The notes under the pieces are model-generated. The model was not told the DNA's origin, did not search any database, and saw only the letters and a list, made by a program, of their open reading frames with translations. From Kineosporia sp. A_224 (GTDB taxonomy: Bacteria > Actinomycetota > Actinomycetes > Actinomycetales > Kineosporiaceae): a stretch of 64,000 nucleotides of DNA. A program made the position numbers and the translations under genes. Below are positions 58,014-64,000 of this stretch, one piece after another; within the stretch, counting starts at the first letter, position 1, and the number at the start of each line of letters is the position of its first letter. The DNA lies in NCBI RefSeq assembly GCF_002198655.1, contig NZ_MWLN01000199.1, positions 62,001-126,000 on the forward strand, given 5' to 3'.

Positions 58014-58024
58014 GGTCGCCGGTC

Positions 58025-58495
58025 ATGACCCCGCCCGATGTCCTGACCGGTCGAAGCCTGCTCGTCGCGGCGTCGTACGTCGTCCTGCGCCGCGGCGACG
58101 AGGTGCTCCTCCAGCTGCGGCGGGACACCGGCTACATGGACGGGTTCTGGGCCAGTCTCGCCGGGCACGTCGACCCGTACGAGTCGGCGCAGGAGGCCGC
58201 CGTCCGGGAGGCGCGCGAGGGGGCCGGCGTCACGATCGACGCCGGCGACCTGCGTGCGCTGACGACGCTGCACCGGGTCGAGGTCGGCGGCCCGCCGGTC
58301 GAGCAGCGCTGCGACTTCTTCTTCGAGGTGACCCGGTGGGCCGGGGAGCCGACCGTGCTCGAGCCCACGAAATGTGCTGCCATGCAGTGGTTCGACCTCG
58401 ACGCGCTGCCGGCGGACGTCGTCCCGCACGAGCGGCTCGTGCTCGACGGGCTGCGCTCGGGCGACCTGCCGCCGGTCGTCAGCCTGCTGCGCTGA
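58025..58495 (+). CDS. Nudix family protein with altered catalytic box
   Basis: A 156-residue Nudix-fold protein. The box reads GHVDPYESAQEAAVREAREGAGV: the G, first E and RE are kept, but the EE pair that binds the metal reads EG. Activity may be reduced or altered. The rest (VVLRRGDEVLLQLRRDTGYMDGFWASL, AMQWFDLDALP) is typical of small Nudix hydrolases. ATG 58025 lies eight bases after TAGGGT, so a leaderless message is likely. Confidence 0.85.
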   Translation: MTPPDVLTGRSLLVAASYVVLRRGDEVLLQLRRDTGYMDGFWASLAGHVDPYESAQEAAVREAREGAGVTIDAGDLRALTTLHRVEVGGPPVEQRCDFFFEVTRWAGEPTVLEPTKCAAMQWFDLDALPADVVPHERLVLDGLRSGDLPPVVSLLR

Positions 58496-58504
58496 GCCCG
58501 CCCC

Positions 58505-58897
58505 TCAGAGGCTGCTCAGCGACGTGATGTTCGCCTTCTCGAGGAAGGTCTTGTAGTCGTCCGGGCAGAGCGCGCCCACCGCGGCGTCGTCCATCGCGCT
58601 CTTCAGCTCGGCGGGCGGGACGTCGGTGCTCGTCATCGTCAGCACCATCTGCGCCTGGTAGCCGGCGTCGACGGCGTCCTGGCCCTCGAGCCCGGCGAGC
58701 GTGTTCTTGAGTGCCTTGCAGACGACGGGCGCGTACTTGGCTCCCGCCCCGGCGTCGCCCGCGCCGGGCTGCGCCGCGGACGACGAGGCCGCCGCCGGGG
58801 CGGACGAGGCGGCGGGTGCGGCCGACGTGCTGCTCGCACCGCCGCACGCGGTCAGGAGGCCGACGGTGAGCGCTGCCAGGAGCACGGGGGTTCGCAT
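58505..58897 (-). CDS. Small lipoprotein (DUF732-like)
   Basis: A 130-residue lipoprotein: signal peptide with lipobox LTAC, then a 35-residue Ala/Ser/Gly linker, then a helical domain of about 75 residues with two cysteines (VVCKALKN and ALCPDDYKTFLEK) that may pair, similar in layout to mycobacterial DUF732 proteins. Function is unknown. ATG 58897. Convergent with the Nudix gene. Confidence 0.75.
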   Translation of the reverse strand: MRTPVLLAALTVGLLTACGGASSTSAAPAASSAPAAASSSAAQPGAGDAGAGAKYAPVVCKALKNTLAGLEGQDAVDAGYQAQMVLTMTSTDVPPAELKSAMDDAAVGALCPDDYKTFLEKANITSLSSL

Positions 58898-58996
58898 CTT
58901 GTGACGCTAGTGGTCCGGGAGGCTCGGCATACGGACAAGCCGGAGGCGGACCGCACGTCCTGGCGGGGCGGTCGAGGGTCGCCTAGCCTGCCGTCC

Positions 58997-59065
58997 ATGA
59001 CCGAGCAGCCGCAGTTCTGGTTCTACTGCCGGAAGCGGTGCATCTGCGCAGGTCAGACGGCCTGA
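58997..59065 (+). pseudogene. Interrupted 5' end of a host gene
   Basis: ATG 58997 follows a TAGCCT box by seven bases, the usual leaderless start pattern of this genome, and begins MTEQPQFWFYCRK before an early stop at 59065. The natural-looking start is cut off where the integrase remnant begins, so it appears to be the start of a gene interrupted by the mobile element. What the full gene was cannot be told. Confidence 0.4.
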
Positions 59066-59411
59066 TCCTCGGCCGGGGGCACACCGGGGGCACACCACGC
59101 GTCGTCGACAGCCCGGCGCGTGCGGTCCTCGGAGTCCGGCATGAGGTGACCGTAGGTGCTCAAGACGAGGCCGGCGTTCTCGTGCCCGAGCCGCTCGGCG
59201 ACCGCCACGACGGACTCGCCGGCGGCCAGGAGCAGCGAGGCGTAGTGGTGCCGGAGGTCATGGCTCGACGTCCCGGCCGGCAGCGTGGTGAGGGCGACCC
59301 GTTGCCGGAACAGGCCGTCGTAGTAGTCGCTGCGGTAGTGGTTTCCGTGCGTCGTCGCGAACAGGCTCCCGTCGGCCCCGTTGCCGAACTCCGCGAGGTG
59401 CTGGGCGGTGC
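59053..59411 (-). pseudogene. int: C-terminal fragment of tyrosine recombinase (AICE integrase)
   Basis: About 119 codons of a tyrosine recombinase: HLAEFGNGADGSLFAT, then SHDLRHHYASLLLAAGESVVAVAERLGHENAGLVLSTYGHL with the catalytic Arg, His, His and Tyr, ending APGVPPAEDQAV. The N-terminal SAM-like and the first catalytic part are missing. Upstream at about 59411 the sequence switches, out of frame, to a rep fragment, so an internal deletion of an actinomycete integrative element joined the two. Confidence 0.85.
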
Positions 59412-59771
59412 CAGGTCGGGCTCGACGTCCAGGTGCCAACCCTCCCGGCACTGTGCCGCGCGCAGTGCACGGGCCTTCTTCGCGCAGGGCGGGCACACCG
59501 TCTGCCGGGTGGAGCCGCAGGGCTGCTCGACCACCTCTGTGGCTCCGGTGTCGAGGTCGACCCGGCGGAGCAGGACCGGCCGGACGCAGACCCCGAACTC
59601 GACAGCGACCTTGCGGAGCACCTGCGCCGCACGAGGCTGCCGAGCACGGTCCAGCCGGGAGCCGGGACGCACCCACCCCGAGGCGAGACCCGCCAGCGCC
59701 AGCGGATCGACCGGCACAGCACCGACCGCGACGGCGCGGCTCGAAGCATCGAGGACGACGGTCATGCTCAT
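59412..59771 (-). pseudogene. N-terminal fragment of RepSA-like replication initiator
   Basis: About 120 codons matching the start of replication initiators of pSAM2-type actinomycete elements: CVRPVLLRRVDLDTG, EVVEQPCGSTRQTVCPPCAKKARALR and CREGWHLDVEP, including a CxxC zinc-like motif. The frame then runs into the integrase fragment out of frame and stops at 59160. ATG 59771 is the likely original start. The rest of rep, and the transfer and excisionase genes, have been lost. Confidence 0.85.
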
Positions 59772-60114
59772 CCACCCCTGACACGACAGAGGGCGTGCCG
59801 GGGATGCTGGACCACACCCCGACACGCCCAGCCTGTGGGATGGCCGAACAGTCAGAACCGCTGCGACACGTTGGTAGGCAACGGAATGGTCGCTCGTGTC
59901 CAGCCGAACGACCAGCGCCAATGCGCACAAGTGAACGAGGAGAGTGTCGTAGACGGTGACCCTGGCCGGCCCCTAGGGGCCGAGGCGTCGACTTCGGCGA
60001 GTGGCAACCATCCCGCCGGCGGATTCGTTGAGTGGCACTCAGCGGATCACCGTGAAACCCACTCTGCCACACCCCACCGACAACCGGGAAGCGGTAGTCA
60101 GCGGGCAGAACCGT
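59772..60114. other. Former rep upstream region
   Basis: No gene seen. GGGCGTGCCGGGG at 59791-59803 pairs with CCCCGACACGCCC at 59817-59829 (12 of 13 bases) just upstream of the rep start, a possible leader or copy-control hairpin. A perfect 16-base palindrome CGGCCCCTAGGGGCCG lies at 59967-59982. GAGTGGCA occurs at 60000 and 60031. Confidence 0.5.
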
Positions 60115-60522
60115 TCAGGACCAGACTCCCAGGCCACCGCCGGGCAGAGAGATGCACCGGAACGCACCTGGACCTGTGACACCCCACGCCTCATAGTCCT
60201 GAGAGACGGGCACGTAGACGTGAACGCCGGAAGAGAAGACGAGTCGAAGACTCCCCGATCGGAAGGCGACGGATGAGAGCACGGTCGTCCCTACCAAGTC
60301 GGCAGCCGGACCGGTGTCTCCACTCGATGGCTCGATGGGGATGCGCACTGCACCCGGCGCCTGCAACGGGCCATGAGACAACGTGGCCGCCGTCTCGATC
60401 ACGAGCTCGGACACCGATCCGACCGACAGCACGAGCCGAAAGTCCGACGTTACGGACTCGATCCGCTCATCCCGAAACGGCAACAGGATGCGGTCGTCCA
60501 GATACCTCGGCTCACCGGTCAC
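60115..60522 (-). CDS. Hypothetical protein (DUF6188-like)
   Basis: A 135-residue beta-rich protein: DRILLPFRDERIESVTSDFRLVLSVGSVSELVIET early, and VHVYVPVSQDYEAWGVTGPGAFRCISLPGGGLGVWS at the end. This looks like a family of small orphan proteins in which I recall the DUF6188 label; members often sit in mobile or polymorphic-toxin contexts, so an immunity role is possible. Codon use is less GC-biased than in the core genes, consistent with transfer. Start GTG 60522. Confidence 0.7.
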   Translation of the reverse strand: MTGEPRYLDDRILLPFRDERIESVTSDFRLVLSVGSVSELVIETAATLSHGPLQAPGAVRIPIEPSSGDTGPAADLVGTTVLSSVAFRSGSLRLVFSSGVHVYVPVSQDYEAWGVTGPGAFRCISLPGGGLGVWS

Positions 60523-60557
60523 GAAGCGAATCCTCCCCGACTCCTTGACTCCGGAGG

Positions 60558-60599
60558 CGGAAGGAGGACACGGAAGGAGGCGGACAACGGAAGGAGGCG
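60558..60599. repeat. Three CGGAAGGAGG repeats, one copy matched beyond the IS
   Basis: CGGAAGGAGG lies at 60558, 60571 and 60588. The third is part of ACAACGGAAGGAGGCG at 60584-60599, which is repeated in direct orientation at 63168-63183 on the other side of the IS481-type element. It may be the scar of insertion or recombination. Confidence 0.7.
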
Positions 60600-60749
60600 T
60601 GTGATCCGTCAGTAGAGGTGCGCCAGATTCCCGTCACCTGATGTGCGACAGGTGTCCTAGGAAGCTGAGGATGCCGTCCGCGGCCGGCACGACGAGGCTA
60701 GACGGCCGGCAGACGGATGAGTAGACGCGGTCGCAGTCCCGGAGGTGCG

Positions 60750-61097
60750 TCAGCCTTGGTCGGGAAGGTAGTGGTGCGGGCTTCGCTCCCAGGGCTGTCC
60801 TGGCCCTGGCCGTTCTGCCATCCAGCCGGGGGCGAGGTCGGCAAGGTCCTTGAGGCTCGAGTTCAGGGCTACGGCGTGCGCGATGTGCGTAGCTACGCAG
60901 GCGTTCGGTTGGTTGGGGTCAGTCCGCCCGTCGCCTACGAGCCAGTTGTTGTCCGAGTCGTGGATCACCAATCGTGCTGGGGACTGCCCTGAGAGCACCG
61001 TCCGTTGGACAACTGCACCCAGGCCGTGCGGGAACCTGTTGTCGGTGAAGGGCCACGGCAGCTGCTGGAACATCTCATCGGCGTCGCGCTCGGTCAC
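60750..61097 (-). CDS. Orphan protein inside the IS481-type unit, immunity-like
   Basis: A 115-residue protein: TVLSGQSPARLVIHDSDNNWLVGDG, ACVATHIAHAV, and LKDLADLAPGWMAERPGPGQPWERSP. The VIHDxDxxW and LADLxPGW pattern recalls small DUF2185-like proteins found near toxin or immunity loci; that link is memory-based. It lies between the left inverted repeat and the transposase, and is on the same strand as the transposase. GTG 61097 is used. A possible passenger gene. Confidence 0.65.
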   Translation of the reverse strand: MTERDADEMFQQLPWPFTDNRFPHGLGAVVQRTVLSGQSPARLVIHDSDNNWLVGDGRTDPNQPNACVATHIAHAVALNSSLKDLADLAPGWMAERPGPGQPWERSPHHYLPDQG

Positions 61098-61168
61098 CGG
61101 CTTAGTATCGCTCGGCGCCTCGGGCGGCCAGAGCGTGTGAGCCCTTTCATCGAAGCGGAGCGCAACGG

Positions 61169-63052
61169 CTACGTCAGAGGGCGGCGGGGGCGTTGTCGGG
61201 GTCGGGCAGCCGGATGCTGCGGCTTGTGGTTCCGCACCGCGTCGGTCGTGGTGCGTCGCACGATGTGGACTTCGCCGTCGTTGAGCTCGATCGCCAAGGT
61301 GTTCTCCGAAATGGCGATGGTGACCGTCTTACCGGCATGGACGCGGCCGAGGGCGACCTTCTGCCCGACGACCATGACGACGCCGCTGTTCGAGGCGCGA
61401 CGCTGCACCCGGACCGGTTCAGTGTCCGGTCGCGGCGGGGGGCCGGCGGGTCGCGCGCCCCGAAGTGCTCGGGCTTGCTGGACGGTCAGGGGGTTGGGGC
61501 GGGTACGTAGTAGCTCTCGGGTGTGGACGTCGAAGAATGACAGCGTGGAGCCCTCGATGCGGATCCCGATCGAGCGGCCGGCCAGGATCTCCGCGGCGGC
61601 GATCGAGTGCCCGCCGAGCAGGACCCGACCGTTGCGGCCCACGCAGCGTTCCACCTCGACCGCCGTCGTGCTCGGATCCGAGGACGGCAGGGGCGGTGGA
61701 CCGGCTGGCCACGCGCCCTGGGCGGCCAGCCGGGCCAGGTCGTTGACGGACAGGTGAGAGCGCAGGGTCTTCACCCGGGCGCCGTTGATGGACAGGTGCA
61801 GCATGTCCGTGTCCGCCCAGAACTTGACGGTCTTGCCCGCGCGGAGCGGGCCGAGCCAGAACTGGCGACCGGCGACGAACAGGTTCCCGCTGGCAGGCAC
61901 GACCCGGTCGAACTCGACCGGACCGCCCGACCACACCGGAGAGACCCGGTAGCCCGGTCCATCCGTCTGTCCGAGCGGCAGCGACTTCGCTGTCGTCGGC
62001 AAGGCAGCCACCGGAGCCGAAGGGTCATCACCCGGCAGAGTCGGAACGGCGGGAGTCGGGGTCAACGCGTCGGGAACCCACAGCGGCACCACGTCCCGCT
62101 CGGTGTCCGGTCGTGGTCGGAACCGGTCCGCAGGCACCACGGGGACCCGGTTGTCGAGGCCTTGGTGCGGGCGGTCGTGGTTGTACTCCCGGACCCACGC
62201 ATCGACTGCGGCCTGGGCCTCGACAATGCTGGTGAACGGTCCCGCGTCGGTGAGGAAGTCCGGGCCGAGAGTGCCGTGGAACCTCTCCACCTTGCCGTTC
62301 TGGTTCGGCGACGCGGGCTGGGTCAGCCGGTGGCTGATCCCGTTGTGCCGGCAGATCTTGTCGAACAGCACCTCCCCGCCCTTACCAAACCGGTCGGTGA
62401 ACTGCTTCCCGTTGTCGGTGATCACCTCTGCCGGGACACCGAACCGGGCCAGCGCCGTCGCGAACGCCAGACACACGGCACGACCGGTCGCTCGTTCCAC
62501 GACCGAGGCCATCACGCAGTACCGGGAATGGTCATCGACCCCGGTCACCACCTTCACGACCCGGACCTCGCCGGTCCGCACATCGACCAGCTCGACGCCG
62601 TCGACGATGTCGATGCCCCACAGCTGCATCGGCTCCGGGCGCTCGAACCGCGTGTAGGACGACCGCGGACGCTTCCGGGGACGATGGACCAGCAGCCCCT
62701 GCCGGTACAGGATCCGGTCGATCGTCCGCTCTGACGGCACCACGACGCCGGCCACCGGCTTGCGGAGCAGCTCGAGCCGGATCCGGGTCGACCCCCACCG
62801 CGGATGGGCGCGTCGCATCTCCGCGACCGTCGCCTCCACCTCTGGTGACACCTGATGCGGGCACGACTTCGGCCGATGCGACCGGTCGGCCAGCCCCGGC
62901 AGCTGCGAGGTCAGATACCTGCCCACCCACCGGTGCAGCGTGGACCGGGACACCCCGACCGACTCAGCGACCTCCGTCACTGCCGCTCCGGCCAACACCG
63001 CCCGGACAGCGTCCAACCGCTGCTCGACCATCGACAACACGACCAGTGCCAA
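61169..63052 (-). CDS. IS481 family transposase, long C-terminal form
   Basis: A 627-residue transposase. The N-terminus has a helix-turn-helix (VTEVAESVGVSRSTLHRWVGRYL) and HTH_29-like PGLADRSHRP; the integrase core holds D148 (LWGIDIVDG), D213 (VITDNGKQF) and E256 (NGKVERFHGT). The 290 C-terminal residues contain repeated beta segments (GRQFWLGPLRAGKTVKFW, LLGGHSIAAAEILAG, VGQKVALGRVHAGKTVTI) like the Mu-type C-terminal domain of long actinobacterial IS481 transposases. The frame is intact, so it may be active. The start may be one of several near 63052. Confidence 0.93.
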   Translation of the reverse strand: MALVVLSMVEQRLDAVRAVLAGAAVTEVAESVGVSRSTLHRWVGRYLTSQLPGLADRSHRPKSCPHQVSPEVEATVAEMRRAHPRWGSTRIRLELLRKPVAGVVVPSERTIDRILYRQGLLVHRPRKRPRSSYTRFERPEPMQLWGIDIVDGVELVDVRTGEVRVVKVVTGVDDHSRYCVMASVVERATGRAVCLAFATALARFGVPAEVITDNGKQFTDRFGKGGEVLFDKICRHNGISHRLTQPASPNQNGKVERFHGTLGPDFLTDAGPFTSIVEAQAAVDAWVREYNHDRPHQGLDNRVPVVPADRFRPRPDTERDVVPLWVPDALTPTPAVPTLPGDDPSAPVAALPTTAKSLPLGQTDGPGYRVSPVWSGGPVEFDRVVPASGNLFVAGRQFWLGPLRAGKTVKFWADTDMLHLSINGARVKTLRSHLSVNDLARLAAQGAWPAGPPPLPSSDPSTTAVEVERCVGRNGRVLLGGHSIAAAEILAGRSIGIRIEGSTLSFFDVHTRELLRTRPNPLTVQQARALRGARPAGPPPRPDTEPVRVQRRASNSGVVMVVGQKVALGRVHAGKTVTIAISENTLAIELNDGEVHIVRRTTTDAVRNHKPQHPAARPRQRPRRPLT

Positions 63053-63214
63053 TCCCGGCCCCTCCAGCCCAGACGTCCCACGGAGACGACTGGCCAGACT
63101 GGCCGATCATGAACCACTGTCGCGCATCACCTGACGCTCACCTGTCGCACATCACCCGACGCAGGACACAACGGAAGGAGGCGCTGTTGCTGAATCTGCC
63201 AATGACATATCAAG

Positions 63215-63235
63215 GGCGGCCGCTCCGCGGCCGCC
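63215..63235. terminator. Perfect 9-bp hairpin
   Basis: GGCGGCCGC-TCC-GCGGCCGCC forms a perfect stem with a 3-base loop, about 100 bases downstream of the broken cold-shock gene on the minus strand. Terminator role is a guess. Confidence 0.4.
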
Positions 63236-63334
63236 GGCGCCGCGCCTTGCCCTCCCGCTCCGCTCCGGGCCGGCGCGCGCGGTGGGACTCGATGTGGTGG
63301 CAGGGAGCGGTAGCGGCCTGTCGACGAAGATGGG

Positions 63335-63515
63335 TCAGAGGACGGCGCTCAGAGCCTGGTAGCGGCGGTAGCCGTACTGTTCGCCAGCTTCCCACTCCAC
63401 GGTGACAGCCTCACCGGCCTGCAGCTGGCGGTAGCCGTCCATCCTTTACACGGACCAGTGGACCCTGCAGCCGCCCGGCAGCTCCGGCGCGTCGAGGACA
63501 CCCCAGCCGATTTCA
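63335..63515 (-). pseudogene. Broken cold-shock domain gene
   Basis: On the minus strand, one frame reads EIGWGVLDAPELPGGCRVHWSV then stops; after a shift near 63436 a second frame reads DGYRQLQAGEAVTVEWEAGEQYGYRRY and ends at 63335. Together these match a cold-shock domain protein of the actinomycete type. The first eight to ten codons are missing, cut off exactly where the ISL3-type element begins. So both a frameshift and a truncation have inactivated it. Confidence 0.7.
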
Positions 63516-64000
63516 GGCTCTGCTGACTGATCCGTGGGTCATGTCCGGCCGGGAAGTGCGGGGCGGTGGCCGCCGAGGTTGAGCATGGCCAGGGCGATGA
63601 GGGCGTCGGGGCTGGCGAAGCCGAACGCCATCCGGGTGATGAGTCGGATCTTTGTGTTGACGGACTCGATGAGTCCGTTGGACAGGTGGTGCTCGATCGA
63701 GGCGAGGATCGTGTCGCGGTGCTCGACGATGGTCCGCTGGAGTTTGACGAAGCGTGGGATCCGGCAGCGGCGGGCCCAGCTGATCCAGGCGTCGAGGGCG
63801 GGGACGGCCTCGTCGAAGGGCAGTTGGAACACCAGCCGTAGTCCTTCCTTGAGCAGGTAGGCGCGGTGCAGGCGGGGTTCGGCCTTGGTGATCCAGTCGA
63901 GCTTGGCTTGTTGCCGGGTGGTGAGGTGCTCGGGGTTCTTCCAGAGCGCGAACCGGGCGCCCTTCAACGCTTTCGCGTGCCCGGCGGCCTCCACCCGCAG
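63516..64000. mobile_element. ISL3-family element, one end (runs off window)
   Basis: GGCTCTGCTGACTGATCCGT at 63516 looks like an ISL3-type terminal repeat beginning GGCTCT, followed after 20 bases by the transposase stop. It abuts the truncated cold-shock gene. The other end lies beyond base 64000. Confidence 0.7.
63539..64000 (-). CDS. ISL3 family transposase, C-terminal part
   Basis: About 154 codons of a DDE transposase of the ISL3 family; the 5' part is outside the window. Landmarks are FALWKNPEHLTTRQQAKLDWI, AYLLKEGLRLVFQLP, and the end SNGLIESVNTKIRLITRMAFGFASPDALIALAMLNLGG, with the catalytic Glu in GLIESVNTKI. No stop occurs in the visible part. The in-frame GTG at 63994 is not the true start, since family members are about 400 residues or longer. 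Confidence 0.9.
   Translation of the reverse strand: MRVEAAGHAKALKGARFALWKNPEHLTTRQQAKLDWITKAEPRLHRAYLLKEGLRLVFQLPFDEAVPALDAWISWARRCRIPRFVKLQRTIVEHRDTILASIEHHLSNGLIESVNTKIRLITRMAFGFASPDALIALAMLNLGGHRPALPGRT

Larger units (their letters stand above)
60639..63154. mobile_element. IS481-type element bounded by 16-bp inverted repeats
   Basis: TGATGTGCGACAGGTG at 60639-60654 and its exact complement CACCTGTCGCACATCA at 63139-63154 enclose the transposase and a 115-residue orphan gene, 2.5 kb in all. A related motif (TGTCGCGCATCACC) lies just inside the right end at 63119. No target duplication is obvious next to these arms. The left arm lies 515 bases from the transposase stop, so the orphan gene may be a passenger, or the left arm may belong to another element. 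Confidence 0.6.

Noticed and set aside
59160-59411. Genuine C-terminal half of the rep protein
   Set aside because: After about 59411 the translation becomes Thr/Ser/Arg-rich noise, while the other frame encodes a clear integrase, so it is a fusion artefact.

Overview
The window is very GC-rich chromosomal DNA with tightly packed, often overlapping genes. It comes from an actinomycete (Actinomycetota). The supporting family evidence is: a polyphosphate glucokinase, an AhpE-type peroxiredoxin, a Nif3/zinc-ribbon/phosphatase cluster ordered as in mycobacteria, a PucR regulator next to gabT, a DUF222-HNH (13E12-type) nuclease behind a mycobacterial-type LexA box, a roadblock/DUF742/GTPase conservon, a RepSA-type replication initiator remnant, and many TAGGGT-like -10 boxes placed so close to start codons that the mRNAs are probably leaderless. 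The genus cannot be fixed from this alone.

Layout. 1-5.2 kb: a leftward nitrogen-scavenging operon (NCS1 permease, YtcJ-type amidohydrolase, fused urease gamma-beta, urease alpha running off the edge) with a divergent TetR regulator and a shared operator. 5.1-12.7 kb: OsmC, phosphatases, AhpE, tRNA-Val, Nif3, zinc ribbon and a GT-C mannosyltransferase-like protein. 12.7-17.5 kb: gabT with divergent pucR, then rhodanese-metZ. 17.5-24.7 kb: one translationally coupled operon joining an ammonium transporter to a seven-helix-bundle-type sensor fragment and a complete conservon (kinase, disordered linker protein, roadblock, DUF742, GTPase), behind a GlnR-like box. 24.7-28.5 kb: an orphan 757-residue protein whose start codon sits directly behind two tandem tRNA-like RNAs, divergent from a free-standing 5'-3' exonuclease. 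28.5-38.4 kb: assorted enzymes and regulators, then an RNB ribonuclease followed by rnpB. 38.4-40.8 kb: vapBC, a Nudix gene and a small kinase-like ATPase. 40.9-47.5 kb: a Na,K-ATPase-like P-type pump overlapping a beta-CASP nuclease, then ppgK, ldh and a K+ channel. 47.6-58.9 kb: VOC proteins, a SOS-boxed HNH nuclease, P450 plus Rieske ferredoxin, a MerR/oxidoreductase pair, methionine aminopeptidase, ChaA antiporter and small proteins. 58.9-64 kb: accessory DNA, with an interrupted host gene start, an AICE remnant (3' integrase piece joined to 5' rep piece), two orphan genes, an IS481-type element, a cold-shock gene broken by a frameshift and by an ISL3 element.

The most unusual signal is the pair of 70-nt tRNA-like sequences at 26993-27136. 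They are identical except for exactly two bases, both in the anticodon position, and they lie immediately upstream of a large protein I cannot assign to a family. Second is the Amt-conservon operon, which suggests a nitrogen-responsive multi-component receptor. All family assignments rest on reading the protein sequences by eye; no database search was possible.
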